A stretch of 64,000 nt of DNA, from NCBI RefSeq assembly GCF_036408855.1, contig NZ_JAZGJQ010000006.1, positions 44,802 to 108,801 of the forward strand, given 5' to 3'. Of the stretch, positions 1-7,342 are shown one piece after another. Numbering within the stretch: position 1 is the first letter of the stretch; each line of letters starts with the position of its first letter. Source of the stretch: Olsenella_K absiana. Lineage in GTDB: Bacteria > Actinomycetota > Coriobacteriia > Coriobacteriales > Atopobiaceae. Under the pieces are notes generated by a model that worked only from the letters and a program-made list of their open reading frames with translations, was not told the DNA's origin and searched no databases. The position numbers and the translations under genes were made by a program.

Positions 1-1401
1 GGGGGCGCCGATCGGCCGCTTGCGCTCCTCGATGGTCAGGCCGGAGAAGAAGTCGAGCGCCTCCTTGCTCGAGAGCTGGCAAACCTCCCAGATGTTCTTG
101 CCGCCCACCGTGACGGCGAGGTACTCCGGCTTGAGGCGCGCGCCGTGGCAGGTGGAGCAGGGGACCTCGCGGATGTACTTCTCGTAGTGCTTGCGCAGGG
201 TCTCCGAGGTGGTCTCCTGGTACTTGTCGAACAGGATCCTCCTGACGCCCGGGAACGTGGCGTCCCAGGAGGTGTCGCGCCCGTCGCGCGTGTGGTAGTC
301 CACGCGGATCTTCTCGTCGCCCATGCCGTCGAGCAGGGCGTCCCTCGTCCTCTCCGAGAGGTCCTCCCAGGGAGTGTCCGGGTCCTCGCCCATGGCGCGC
401 ACCGCCGCCGCGAGGAGCTGGGGGTAGTAGTTCGAGCGGGAGCCGAACAGGTCGTTGAACACGCCGCCGGCCACCGAGAGCGAGGGGTCGTCGATCAGGG
501 CCGCCGCGTCCACCATCCTGCGCGTCCCCAGGCCGTCGCAGTCCGGGCAGGCCCCGTAGGGGGCGTTGAAGGAGAAGTCGCGCGGCTCGAGGTCGTCTAT
601 GGAGTGGCCGTGCTCCGGGCAGGCCAGGGCGAGCGAGTACTGGAGCAGCTCGCCGGGCATGGCCTCCGGGTCGTCGCGGTCCGGCAGGAGGTAGAAGCCC
701 ACGCGGCCCTCGGCGATCCGCGTCGCCTGCTCGACCGCCTCCGCGATGCGGCCGAGGGAGTTCTCGCGCACGACGATCCGGTCGACGACGACCTCAATCG
801 AGTGCTTGAGCTTCTTGTTGAGCTTGAGCTCCCCGTCGAGGTCGAGGACCTCGCCGTCCACCCTGACGCGCGAGAAGCCCTCCTTGCGCAGGTCCTCGAA
901 GAGCTTGGCGTACTCCCCCTTCCGACCGAGGACGACCGGTGCCAGCACGTAGGCGCGCCGGCCCTGCGCCCGCGCGAGGACCTTGTCCGCCACCTGGTCG
1001 GTCGTCTGGCGCTCGATGACGCGCCCGCAGACCGGGCAGTGGGGCGTGCCCACGCGCGCATAGAGGAGCCTGAGGTAGTCGTAGATCTCCGTCACGGTGC
1101 CGACCGTGGAGCGGGGGTTCCTGCTCGTGGTCTTCTGGTCGATCGAGACCGCGGGCGAGAGGCCGTCGATGGAGTCCAGGTCCGGCTTGTCCATCTGTCC
1201 GAGGAACATGCGGGCGTAGCTCGAGAGGGACTCCACGTAGCGGCGCTGCCCCTCCGCGTAGATGGTGTCGAAGGCCAGCGACGACTTGCCCGACCCCGAC
1301 AGGCCCGTGATGACCACGAGCTTGTCCCTCGGTATCGTTACGTCGACGTCGCGCAGGTTGTGCTCGCGCGCGCCGCGGATCGTGATGCAGTTCTGTGCCA
1401 T
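1..1401 (-). CDS. uvrA: UvrABC excinuclease subunit A, N-terminal part (runs off the window)
   Basis: DNA-damage recognition ATPase of nucleotide excision repair, working in the cytoplasm with UvrB. The 467 codons present are the N-terminal half; the 3' end lies beyond base 1. The protein begins MAQNCITIRGAREHNL. A Walker A motif GLSGSGKS sits at about residues 33-40, and the family stretch TTSRNPRSTVGTVTEIYDYL follows. Zinc-ligand pairs CPVCG and later CPEH...CPDC are visible; the CxxH form of the second pair is also seen in other UvrA proteins. The start is the ATG at 1401, preceded by a modest GAGGTGG. A palindromic LexA-type box lies about 90 bases upstream, so SOS control is likely. Identification is secure. 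Confidence 0.97.
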   Translation of the reverse strand, partial: MAQNCITIRGAREHNLRDVDVTIPRDKLVVITGLSGSGKSSLAFDTIYAEGQRRYVESLSSYARMFLGQMDKPDLDSIDGLSPAVSIDQKTTSRNPRSTVGTVTEIYDYLRLLYARVGTPHCPVCGRVIERQTTDQVADKVLARAQGRRAYVLAPVVLGRKGEYAKLFEDLRKEGFSRVRVDGEVLDLDGELKLNKKLKHSIEVVVDRIVVRENSLGRIAEAVEQATRIAEGRVGFYLLPDRDDPEAMPGELLQYSLALACPEHGHSIDDLEPRDFSFNAPYGACPDCDGLGTRRMVDAAALIDDPSLSVAGGVFNDLFGSRSNYYPQLLAAAVRAMGEDPDTPWEDLSERTRDALLDGMGDEKIRVDYHTRDGRDTSWDATFPGVRRILFDKYQETTSETLRKHYEKYIREVPCSTCHGARLKPEYLAVTVGGKNIWEVCQLSSKEALDFFSGLTIEERKRPIGAP

Positions 1402-1489
1402 TCGCGGAATCCGTCCCACCTCGGTCCGGGGCATGCGCCCCATTCTCTGACGGGGACTAGTCTACACGCGCCGCAGGTGGTATGATGTG

Positions 1490-1503
1490 AGAACACACGT
1501 TCT
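1490..1503. promoter_or_regulatory. LexA/SOS-type palindrome upstream of uvrA
   Basis: AGAACACACGTTCT is a perfect inverted repeat and fits the Gram-positive/actinobacterial SOS box core GAAC-N4-GTTC, including the RNRY spacer. It lies between the divergent uvrA and mrp genes. On the uvrA strand a TTGATG (1505-1510) could be a -35, with the box in the spacer, so LexA binding would block the promoter. On the mrp strand TATGAT (1481-1486) is a possible -10 just upstream of the box. Function is inferred from the match and the uvrA context. Confidence 0.65.
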
Positions 1504-1602
1504 ACATCAAATGGAACAAGGTGGCCCGAGGGCGTTCGCGCGCCTCGGGTAGAATCCAGACGTCATGCACACCGCGCCGAGGGCGCAAGGGAAGGAGAAC
1601 CC

Positions 1603-2466
1603 ATGGACGATGAGGAGAGGGACCAGATTCGCCGCGAGGCAGACGCGGCGTTCGGCAAGAGGGAGCCGCAGGGCCCCGAGGTCTTCGAGATGGAGCCGAA
1701 CTCGAGCGTGAAGCACGTCATCGGCGTCGTGTCGGGCAAGGGCGGCGTCGGAAAGTCGCTCGTGACCGGAATCCTCGCGACCGAGCTCGCTCGCGCGGGC
1801 AGGCGCGTGGGCATCCTCGACGCCGACATCACCGGGCCGTCCATCCCCAAGATGTTCGGCCTGTCCGGCGAGCACGCCTTCGCCCAGGACAACCTGCTGC
1901 TCCCCGCCACGAGCATCACAGGGATCGAGATCATGAGCACCAACCTCGTCCTGGAGAACGAGACCGACCCGGTGCTGTGGCGCGGCCCCATGCTCTCCGG
2001 CGTGCTCAGGCAGTTCTGGGGCCAGACCAACTGGGGCCAGCTGGACTACCTGCTCGTCGACATGCCCCCGGGAACCGGCGACGTCGCCCTGACCGTCTTC
2101 CAGTCGCTGCCCATCGAGGGCGTGGTGATCGTCACCTCTCCGCAGGACCTCGTGCAGGTCATCGTGAGCAAGGCCGTGAACATGGCCTCGATGATGGACG
2201 TGCCGGTCATCGGCCTCGTGGAGAACATGAGCTACCTCGCCTGCCCGCACTGCGGCGAGAGGATCGAGCCGTACGGGCCGAGCCACCTCGACGAGATCGC
2301 GCGTCAGTTCGACCTCGACGTCCTCGGGAGGCTGCCGATCGACCCCGCCATCGCCAAGGCGTGCGACGAGGGCACCGTCGACACCGCCCTCCCCGAGGGG
2401 CTACTCCCCAAGGCCATCGAGCTCGTGGAGAACACGGCCGCCTTCGACGAGGCGAAGGGGGTCTAG
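1603..2466 (+). CDS. mrp: Mrp/NBP35-type iron-sulfur carrier ATPase
   Basis: A 287-residue P-loop ATPase of the Mrp/ApbC/NBP35 family, which carries and hands over [4Fe-4S] clusters to apo-proteins in the cytoplasm. The deviant Walker A KGGVGKS is at about residues 46-52 and is followed by DADITGPSIPKMFG. The C-terminal cluster-binding pair is C214-x2-C217 in ACPHCGE. There is no N-terminal DUF59 domain, as in many short bacterial Mrp proteins. The start ATG has AAGGAG eight bases upstream. The next gene starts directly after the stop codon, so the two are probably cotranscribed. The family is certain; the client proteins are unknown. Confidence 0.93.
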   Translation: MDDEERDQIRREADAAFGKREPQGPEVFEMEPNSSVKHVIGVVSGKGGVGKSLVTGILATELARAGRRVGILDADITGPSIPKMFGLSGEHAFAQDNLLLPATSITGIEIMSTNLVLENETDPVLWRGPMLSGVLRQFWGQTNWGQLDYLLVDMPPGTGDVALTVFQSLPIEGVVIVTSPQDLVQVIVSKAVNMASMMDVPVIGLVENMSYLACPHCGERIEPYGPSHLDEIARQFDLDVLGRLPIDPAIAKACDEGTVDTALPEGLLPKAIELVENTAAFDEAKGV

Positions 2467-3807
2467 GTGCCGCGTCCGCCCAAGGGCCGCTCCCGCGCCG
2501 AGGAGAGGCGCAGGCTCGAGGACGAGGCAGCCCGCGTCGAGGTCGGCGACTCCTGCGACGTCTGCGTCCTCGGCGCGGGCGCCGCGGGGCTCGCGGCGGC
2601 CATCGCGAGCGCCGAGGCCGGCGCCTCCACGGTGGCGCTCGAGCGGGGGCTCTCCTGCGGGCAGAAGATCCTCGCCACGGGCAACGGCCGCTGCAACCTC
2701 TCCAACCGCGACCTCGACTTCTCCCGCTACAACGACCCTGCCTTCGTGGCCGAGGCCGCCGGCACGCGCTTCGGGGAGGACGTCGTCTCCCTCATGGAGG
2801 GCAGCGGCCTCATAGTCGCCGAGGAGGACGGGAGGCTCTACCCGCTCAGCAAGCAGGCGGCGTCCGTGCGCGACGTCCTGCTCGCCCGCGCGCGCCGGGC
2901 CGGCGCGCTGCTCGCACCCGGACGCGAGGTCACGCGCGTCGAGCGCTGCGGCCAGGATCTGCGCGTGCGCTACGCACTCGCGTGCGGCGAGGGAGGGACA
3001 GCGCGGGAGCGCTCGATCTACGCCCGCTGCGTCGTGGTGGCGCTCGGCGGCGGCACACCCCTCCCCGCCCTGCTCGGGTGCGGCCTCGGCCTCGAGACGC
3101 GTCCCTGGGAGCCCGTGCTGTGCCCCATCGCCTGCTCGGGCGCGGGTCGGCTGCTCGGGGAGCTCGACGGCAGGCGCGTCCACGTGTCGGCCCTGCTCGT
3201 GCGGGGCGGGTCCGAGGTCGCGCGGGAAGCGGGCGAGGTCATCTTCCGTCCCTACGGGGTCACGGGGATCGTCGCCTTCGACCTCTCGCGCCGCTGCCGG
3301 CCCAACGACGCCCTCGTGCTCGACCTCGCCCCGGGCCACTCCGCGACGGAGCTGCGACGGGCGGCGGGTGCCGCCGGGCAAGCCCGCGGGCGCGGACCCA
3401 CACGGGAGGCGGGCCGCGCCACGCAGGCCGCCGCGGCCCGCCTCCACGGCTTCCTCGACCCCCGCATCGCCTCCGCCCTCGCGCGCGAGGCGGCGTCCGG
3501 ACTCGCCGGCGCGCCGACGGAGGAGGCCGTCCTGGAGCGGGCGCTCGCCCTCGCGAAGGGGCTCGCCCTCGCGGTCGAGGGGCCGGCCGAGCCCAAGAGG
3601 GCGCAGGTCTCGCGCGGCGGCCTCGTGCTCGCGCAGTTCTCGCCCAGGACGCTCGCCTGCCGGAGCGTGCCCGGGCTCTTCGCCGCCGGCGAGTCGCTCG
3701 ACGTGGACGCGGACTGCGGGGGCTTCAACCTCGCCTGGGCCTGGAAGAGCGGCATGGTCGCGGGCGCCGCGGCGGCGGAGCGGGCGCTCTCGCGAACGGG
3801 TGCCTAG
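2467..3807 (+). CDS. HI0933/BaiN-family NAD(P)/FAD-dependent oxidoreductase
   Basis: A flavoprotein of 446 residues. The N-terminal Rossmann motif GAGAAG is at about residues 36-41, followed by the family signature CGQKILATGNGRCNLSN. The C-terminal dinucleotide part has GLFAAGESLDVDADCGGFN, typical of HI0933-like proteins. The family includes BaiN, an enzyme implicated in bile-acid dehydroxylation, but most members have no known substrate, so no reaction is assigned. The GTG start abuts the mrp stop with no gap, suggesting translational coupling. A 30-residue Arg/Glu-rich N-terminal extension precedes the FAD fold. Confidence 0.88.
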   Translation: MPRPPKGRSRAEERRRLEDEAARVEVGDSCDVCVLGAGAAGLAAAIASAEAGASTVALERGLSCGQKILATGNGRCNLSNRDLDFSRYNDPAFVAEAAGTRFGEDVVSLMEGSGLIVAEEDGRLYPLSKQAASVRDVLLARARRAGALLAPGREVTRVERCGQDLRVRYALACGEGGTARERSIYARCVVVALGGGTPLPALLGCGLGLETRPWEPVLCPIACSGAGRLLGELDGRRVHVSALLVRGGSEVAREAGEVIFRPYGVTGIVAFDLSRRCRPNDALVLDLAPGHSATELRRAAGAAGQARGRGPTREAGRATQAAAARLHGFLDPRIASALAREAASGLAGAPTEEAVLERALALAKGLALAVEGPAEPKRAQVSRGGLVLAQFSPRTLACRSVPGLFAAGESLDVDADCGGFNLAWAWKSGMVAGAAAAERALSRTGA

Positions 3808-3838
3808 GGGCCGCCCTCGCCGGGGCGCCGGCCCCCAG

Positions 3839-3867
3839 GCGCCGCCCCACCGCATCCGGGGCGGCGC
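3839..3867. terminator. GC hairpin between convergent genes
   Basis: GCGCCGCCCC (3839-3848) pairs perfectly with GGGGCGGCGC (3858-3867) across a 9-base loop. It lies just before the convergent cbiL stop and could serve both strands. No T-run follows on either side, so intrinsic termination is uncertain. Confidence 0.45.
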
Positions 3868-3871
3868 GGGA

Positions 3872-4636
3872 CTAGCGCTCCGGGCCGGCGGGCCGGCCAG
3901 CCCGCGCCGCCGCACGCGCTTCGGCGCCCCGCACGAGGACGAGCGAGAGGTAGCCCACCTGGCCCTCCAGGTCCGCGAGCCGGGGCACGACCCGCTCGGT
4001 CGGAAGGCCCAGGTCGGAGACGAGCGACGCCCCGTCGAGGAGGCCGCGCTCCCGCAGGCTCCCCGCGAGCGCCGAGAGGTCTCGGGGCGGCTTCATGAGG
4101 ACGAGGTTCTCGGCCGCGCCGAGGCGCCCGTCGAGCCCGTCCGCGGAGGCGGGGGTCACGAGCAGGGACTCCGACCCCGTGCAGAGGGGCTGGCACAGCC
4201 TTGCGGCCGCGGCGCTGAAGGAGGTGACCCCCGGCACGAGCTCGACCTCGTAGCCGCGGGGCCTCAGCCGCTCCGCGACATAGAAGAACGTGGAGTACAC
4301 GCAGACGTCGCCGAGCACGACCATGGCGACGTCCTTGCCCTCGTCCAGCCGCGAGGCGAGCTCGCGGGCGACGTCGTCGTGAGCCTGCGCGAGCACGTCC
4401 GCGTCGGAGGTCATGGGGGTCGCGCAGTCTATGACCTCCTGGCCGTCCAGCCACGAGGAGACGATCCCGAGCGCCATCCGGCGTCCGCTCCCCGAGTCGG
4501 GGACGGCGACGCAGTCTGCCTCGCAGATGACGCGGGCCGCCTTCAGCGTGAGGAGCTCGGGGTCGCCCGGGCCTGCGCCCACGCCGTACAGTCTGCCCCT
4601 CCGGGTCCCTCCGCCACCACCATTGCGCTCTGCCAT
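3872..4636 (-). CDS. cbiL: Precorrin-2/cobalt-factor-2 C20-methyltransferase
   Basis: A SAM-dependent methyltransferase of the tetrapyrrole methylase family, 254 residues, which adds the C20 methyl during cobalamin ring synthesis. The N-terminal signature GVGAGPGDPELLTLKAARVI and the later VVLGDVCVYSTFFY and ELVPGVTSFSAAAA match CbiL/CobI. The ATG at 4636 is preferred because GGGAGG precedes it closely; an upstream start at 4696 would add 20 low-quality residues. No other cobalamin gene is in the window, so it is physically isolated from its pathway. The last about 15 residues are Ala/Arg/Pro-rich. Confidence 0.9.
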   Translation of the reverse strand: MAERNGGGGGTRRGRLYGVGAGPGDPELLTLKAARVICEADCVAVPDSGSGRRMALGIVSSWLDGQEVIDCATPMTSDADVLAQAHDDVARELASRLDEGKDVAMVVLGDVCVYSTFFYVAERLRPRGYEVELVPGVTSFSAAAARLCQPLCTGSESLLVTPASADGLDGRLGAAENLVLMKPPRDLSALAGSLRERGLLDGASLVSDLGLPTERVVPRLADLEGQVGYLSLVLVRGAEARAAARAGRPAGPER

Positions 4637-4748
4637 GCGCCCTCCCGTCAGTACGTCCCGGCCCGTCTCTCCGCCGCCTAGGCGCCAAGCAACCATACCG
4701 CAGCCTGGGGTACGATGGTCCTCTCATCTAACGAGGTTGGGGGACGAC

Positions 4749-6419
4749 GTGATCGAGATAGCGAACCTGGCAGTGGCCCTCGGCGACGCCGAGGCGGACG
4801 AGGGTGCGGAGGAGGCCGCGCTCAGGCGCCTCGCCTGCCGCCGGCTCGGCGTCTCGCCCCAAGCGCTCTCCTCCTTCGAGCTCAGGAGGCGCTCGGTCGA
4901 CGCCCGCAAGAGGCGAGACGTCCGCCTCGTCTACACTGTCCGCCTCTCCCTGCGCGACGCCGAGGCGGAGGGGCGCGCCCTCGCGCGGCTCAGGCGCAGG
5001 CATGCCGACAAGAACGTGCGGCAGGTCAGCGAGGGGGAGCCCTACCGCCTGCCCGAGCGCCTCGGCCTCGCGTGCCCGCGCAGGCCCGTCGTCGTCGGCG
5101 CGGGCTGCGCGGGCCTGTTCTGCGCCCTCTCCCTCGCCGAGGCGGGGCTATCCCCCATCCTCGTGGAGCGCGGCGAGGACGCCACGCGCAGACGGGCCGC
5201 CATCAGGCGCTTCGAGGAGACGGGCGAGCTCGACCCGGAGAGCAACGTCCAGTTTGGCCTCGGGGGCGCAGGGACCTTCTCGGACGGCAAGCTCGCCACG
5301 GGCACCAAGAGCCCCGCGCACCGGATCGTCCTCGAGACCCTCGTCGAGGCCGGCGCCCAGCGGCGGATTCTGTGGGACGCCAAGCCCCACATCGGGAGCG
5401 ACGTCCTGCCCACCGTCGTGACCAACCTGCTCGCCCGGATCGAGAACCTGGGAGGAGAGGTCAGGCTCGGCGAGCGCGTGTGCGACGTCGACACGACGGG
5501 CGGTCGCGTGCGCTCGGTCACGCTCTCGCGCACCGACCGTCCGACCGGCATGGTCGTGGAGGAGGTCGTCCCCGCCGATGACGTGGTCCTCGCGACGGGC
5601 CACTCGGCACGCGACGTCTACGACCTGCTCGCCCGTCGCGGCGTCGCGCTCGAGCGCAAGACCTTCGCCATGGGCGTGCGCATCGAGCACCTGCAGGCCG
5701 ACGTCGACCGCGCGCAGTACGGCCCCTTCGCGGGGCACCCCGCGCTCGGCGCCGCACCCTACAAGCTCGCGTGCCACCTGCCGGACGGCCGCAGCGCCTT
5801 CTCGTTCTGCATGTGCCCCGGCGGCTACGTGGTGGCCGCCGCGAGCGAGGCGGGCGGCGTCTGCACCAACGGCATGAGCCTGTCCGACCGCGCGGGCACG
5901 AACGCCAACGCGGGCCTCCTGGCGAACGTCTTCCCCTCCGACCTGCCCGGCGCCGACGTCCTCGCCGGCGTCGAGCTGCAGCGTCGCTGCGAGCGGGCCG
6001 CCTTCGAGGCGGGCGGCGGTGCCTACGTCGCGCCCGCGCAGCTCGTGGGCGACTTCCTCGCGGGACGACCCTCGAGCGGGGCGGGCCGCGTGCGGCCGAC
6101 CTACCCGCGCGGCGTCAGCTGGGGAAGCGTCGAGGGCTGCCTGCCCGACTACGTGGCGCGGACGCTGCGCGCCGCCATCCCGCTCATGGCACGCCACCTG
6201 CGCGGGTTCGACGACGCCGAGGCGGTCCTCACGGGCGTGGAGACGCGCTCGAGCTCGCCCGTGCGCATCACGCGGACGGACGAGCTGACCAGCGTGTCGA
6301 CCCTGGGCCTGTGGCCCTGCGGCGAGGGCGCCGGCTACGCGGGCGGCATCATGAGCGCGGCCACCGATGGCTTGCGCGTGGCGGACGCCCTCACGAGCTC
6401 GCTCGCCCGGCGCCCCTAG
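4749..6419 (+). CDS. COG2509-type FAD-dependent dehydrogenase
   Basis: A 556-residue predicted flavoprotein. Residues 1-110 form a small N-terminal domain rich in basic residues. A dinucleotide-binding motif GAGCAG follows at about 117-122, then the family hallmark NVQFGLGGAGTFSDGKL. The C-terminal part has CGEGAGYAGGIMSAATDGL, which closes the FAD site. Members are widespread but biochemically uncharacterised; no substrate is claimed. The GTG start at 4749 follows GAGGTTGGGGGA. It is transcribed divergently from cbiL and ends seven bases from the convergent PTS IIB gene. Confidence 0.85.
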   Translation: MIEIANLAVALGDAEADEGAEEAALRRLACRRLGVSPQALSSFELRRRSVDARKRRDVRLVYTVRLSLRDAEAEGRALARLRRRHADKNVRQVSEGEPYRLPERLGLACPRRPVVVGAGCAGLFCALSLAEAGLSPILVERGEDATRRRAAIRRFEETGELDPESNVQFGLGGAGTFSDGKLATGTKSPAHRIVLETLVEAGAQRRILWDAKPHIGSDVLPTVVTNLLARIENLGGEVRLGERVCDVDTTGGRVRSVTLSRTDRPTGMVVEEVVPADDVVLATGHSARDVYDLLARRGVALERKTFAMGVRIEHLQADVDRAQYGPFAGHPALGAAPYKLACHLPDGRSAFSFCMCPGGYVVAAASEAGGVCTNGMSLSDRAGTNANAGLLANVFPSDLPGADVLAGVELQRRCERAAFEAGGGAYVAPAQLVGDFLAGRPSSGAGRVRPTYPRGVSWGSVEGCLPDYVARTLRAAIPLMARHLRGFDDAEAVLTGVETRSSSPVRITRTDELTSVSTLGLWPCGEGAGYAGGIMSAATDGLRVADALTSSLARRP

Positions 6420-6425
6420 CGGCCG

Positions 6426-6710
6426 CTACTTGTCCCTGACCGCCTCCACGAGACGTGCCAGCTCCTCGTCCTCGCCGATGCCGGTGAGGAAGGCGACGCC
6501 GTTGAAGGTGGGGACGTCGTAGTCCTCCTCGGTCTTCACGACGGCGACGTAGGCGTCGGCACCCTCGGCCTCCTCGGCGAGGGCCTCCTTGGTCACGGCC
6601 GCGACGTCTGCCTCCACGCCCTTCTCGCGCAGGAGCCTGTCGATCTTCTTGGCCACCATCTGCGAGGTCGCGATGCCCGAGCCACAGGCGACGATGATCC
6701 TAGCTGCCAT
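6426..6710 (-). CDS. PTS system EIIB, galactitol type
   Basis: A 94-residue phosphotransferase EIIB protein. The phospho-accepting loop ACGSGIATSQMVAKK places the active cysteine at residue 9, as in GatB/lactose-class IIB proteins. It would pass phosphate from EIIA to the sugar during membrane transport. The ATG at 6710 has AAGGAGG upstream; a longer reading frame from 6848 lacks support. It lies 97 bases downstream of the EIIA gene on the same strand. No EIIC membrane gene is adjacent on either side, so the sugar and the partner permease are unknown. Confidence 0.88.
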   Translation of the reverse strand: MAARIIVACGSGIATSQMVAKKIDRLLREKGVEADVAAVTKEALAEEAEGADAYVAVVKTEEDYDVPTFNGVAFLTGIGEDEELARLVEAVRDK

Positions 6711-6807
6711 TGGGGTCCTCCTTCTGAGCGATGCGGAGCGTCCGCTTCGATATCCCCTGGGCGCGTCTCGCGAGGCGCCCCGAACGAAAAGATACCCTGA
6801 AAGACGC

Positions 6808-7275
6808 CTACCCGAGAAACTCGAGCAGGGTGGAAACCATACCTTCACCCGTCGTCTGCGCCATGAGGCGCCTCACGGGGTCCTCCTGCATGAAGAGGTT
6901 CATCAGGCCCTGGAGGACCTCGACCTGGCCCCCCTCGCGCGTGACGCCGAGGTTCAGCACCAGCTCCGCCTCGACCGTGTCGCCGACACCGGCCATGGGC
7001 TCGAAGGCGACGGGTGCGAGCGGGCGCACGATGGCGATGTAGGGCCTGGCCACGCAGCCGTCCGCGTGCGGGAGCGCGATGCCGACCGTGGCGGTCGCCA
7101 GCCCCGTGGGATATGCGCGCTCGCGCTCCTCGATCCTCTCCAACCAGTCCGGCGTGACGTAGCCGAGCGGCGCGAGACGGGCCCCCAACTGGGAGAAGAG
7201 CGACGCCCTGTCAGGCGCGTCCATGCCGAGGAAGACGAGCTCGGGCCTGAGGAGCTCCCTGTCCGCGCCTCTCAT
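6808..7275 (-). CDS. PTS system EIIA, fructose/mannitol (PTS_EIIA_2) type
   Basis: A 155-residue EIIA protein. The phosphohistidine is H70 in GIALPHAD, the signature of the fructose/mannitol/galactitol EIIA fold. It receives phosphate from HPr and passes it to EIIB, which is encoded next on the same strand. The ATG at 7275 is favoured, with GGGAAGGGG upstream; a GTG six bases earlier would sit almost on that site. Together with the EIIB gene this forms a two-gene unit with no EIIC. It could serve a distant EIIC or act as a phosphorelay regulator; the sequence does not decide. Confidence 0.87.
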   Translation of the reverse strand: MRGADRELLRPELVFLGMDAPDRASLFSQLGARLAPLGYVTPDWLERIEERERAYPTGLATATVGIALPHADGCVARPYIAIVRPLAPVAFEPMAGVGDTVEAELVLNLGVTREGGQVEVLQGLMNLFMQEDPVRRLMAQTTGEGMVSTLLEFLG

Positions 7276-7342
7276 CCGCACCCCTTCCCAAGCGACGCCT
7301 CGCAGGAGCCGCGCGCCCTGGCCGCGGACGGCGGCGCGCCGG

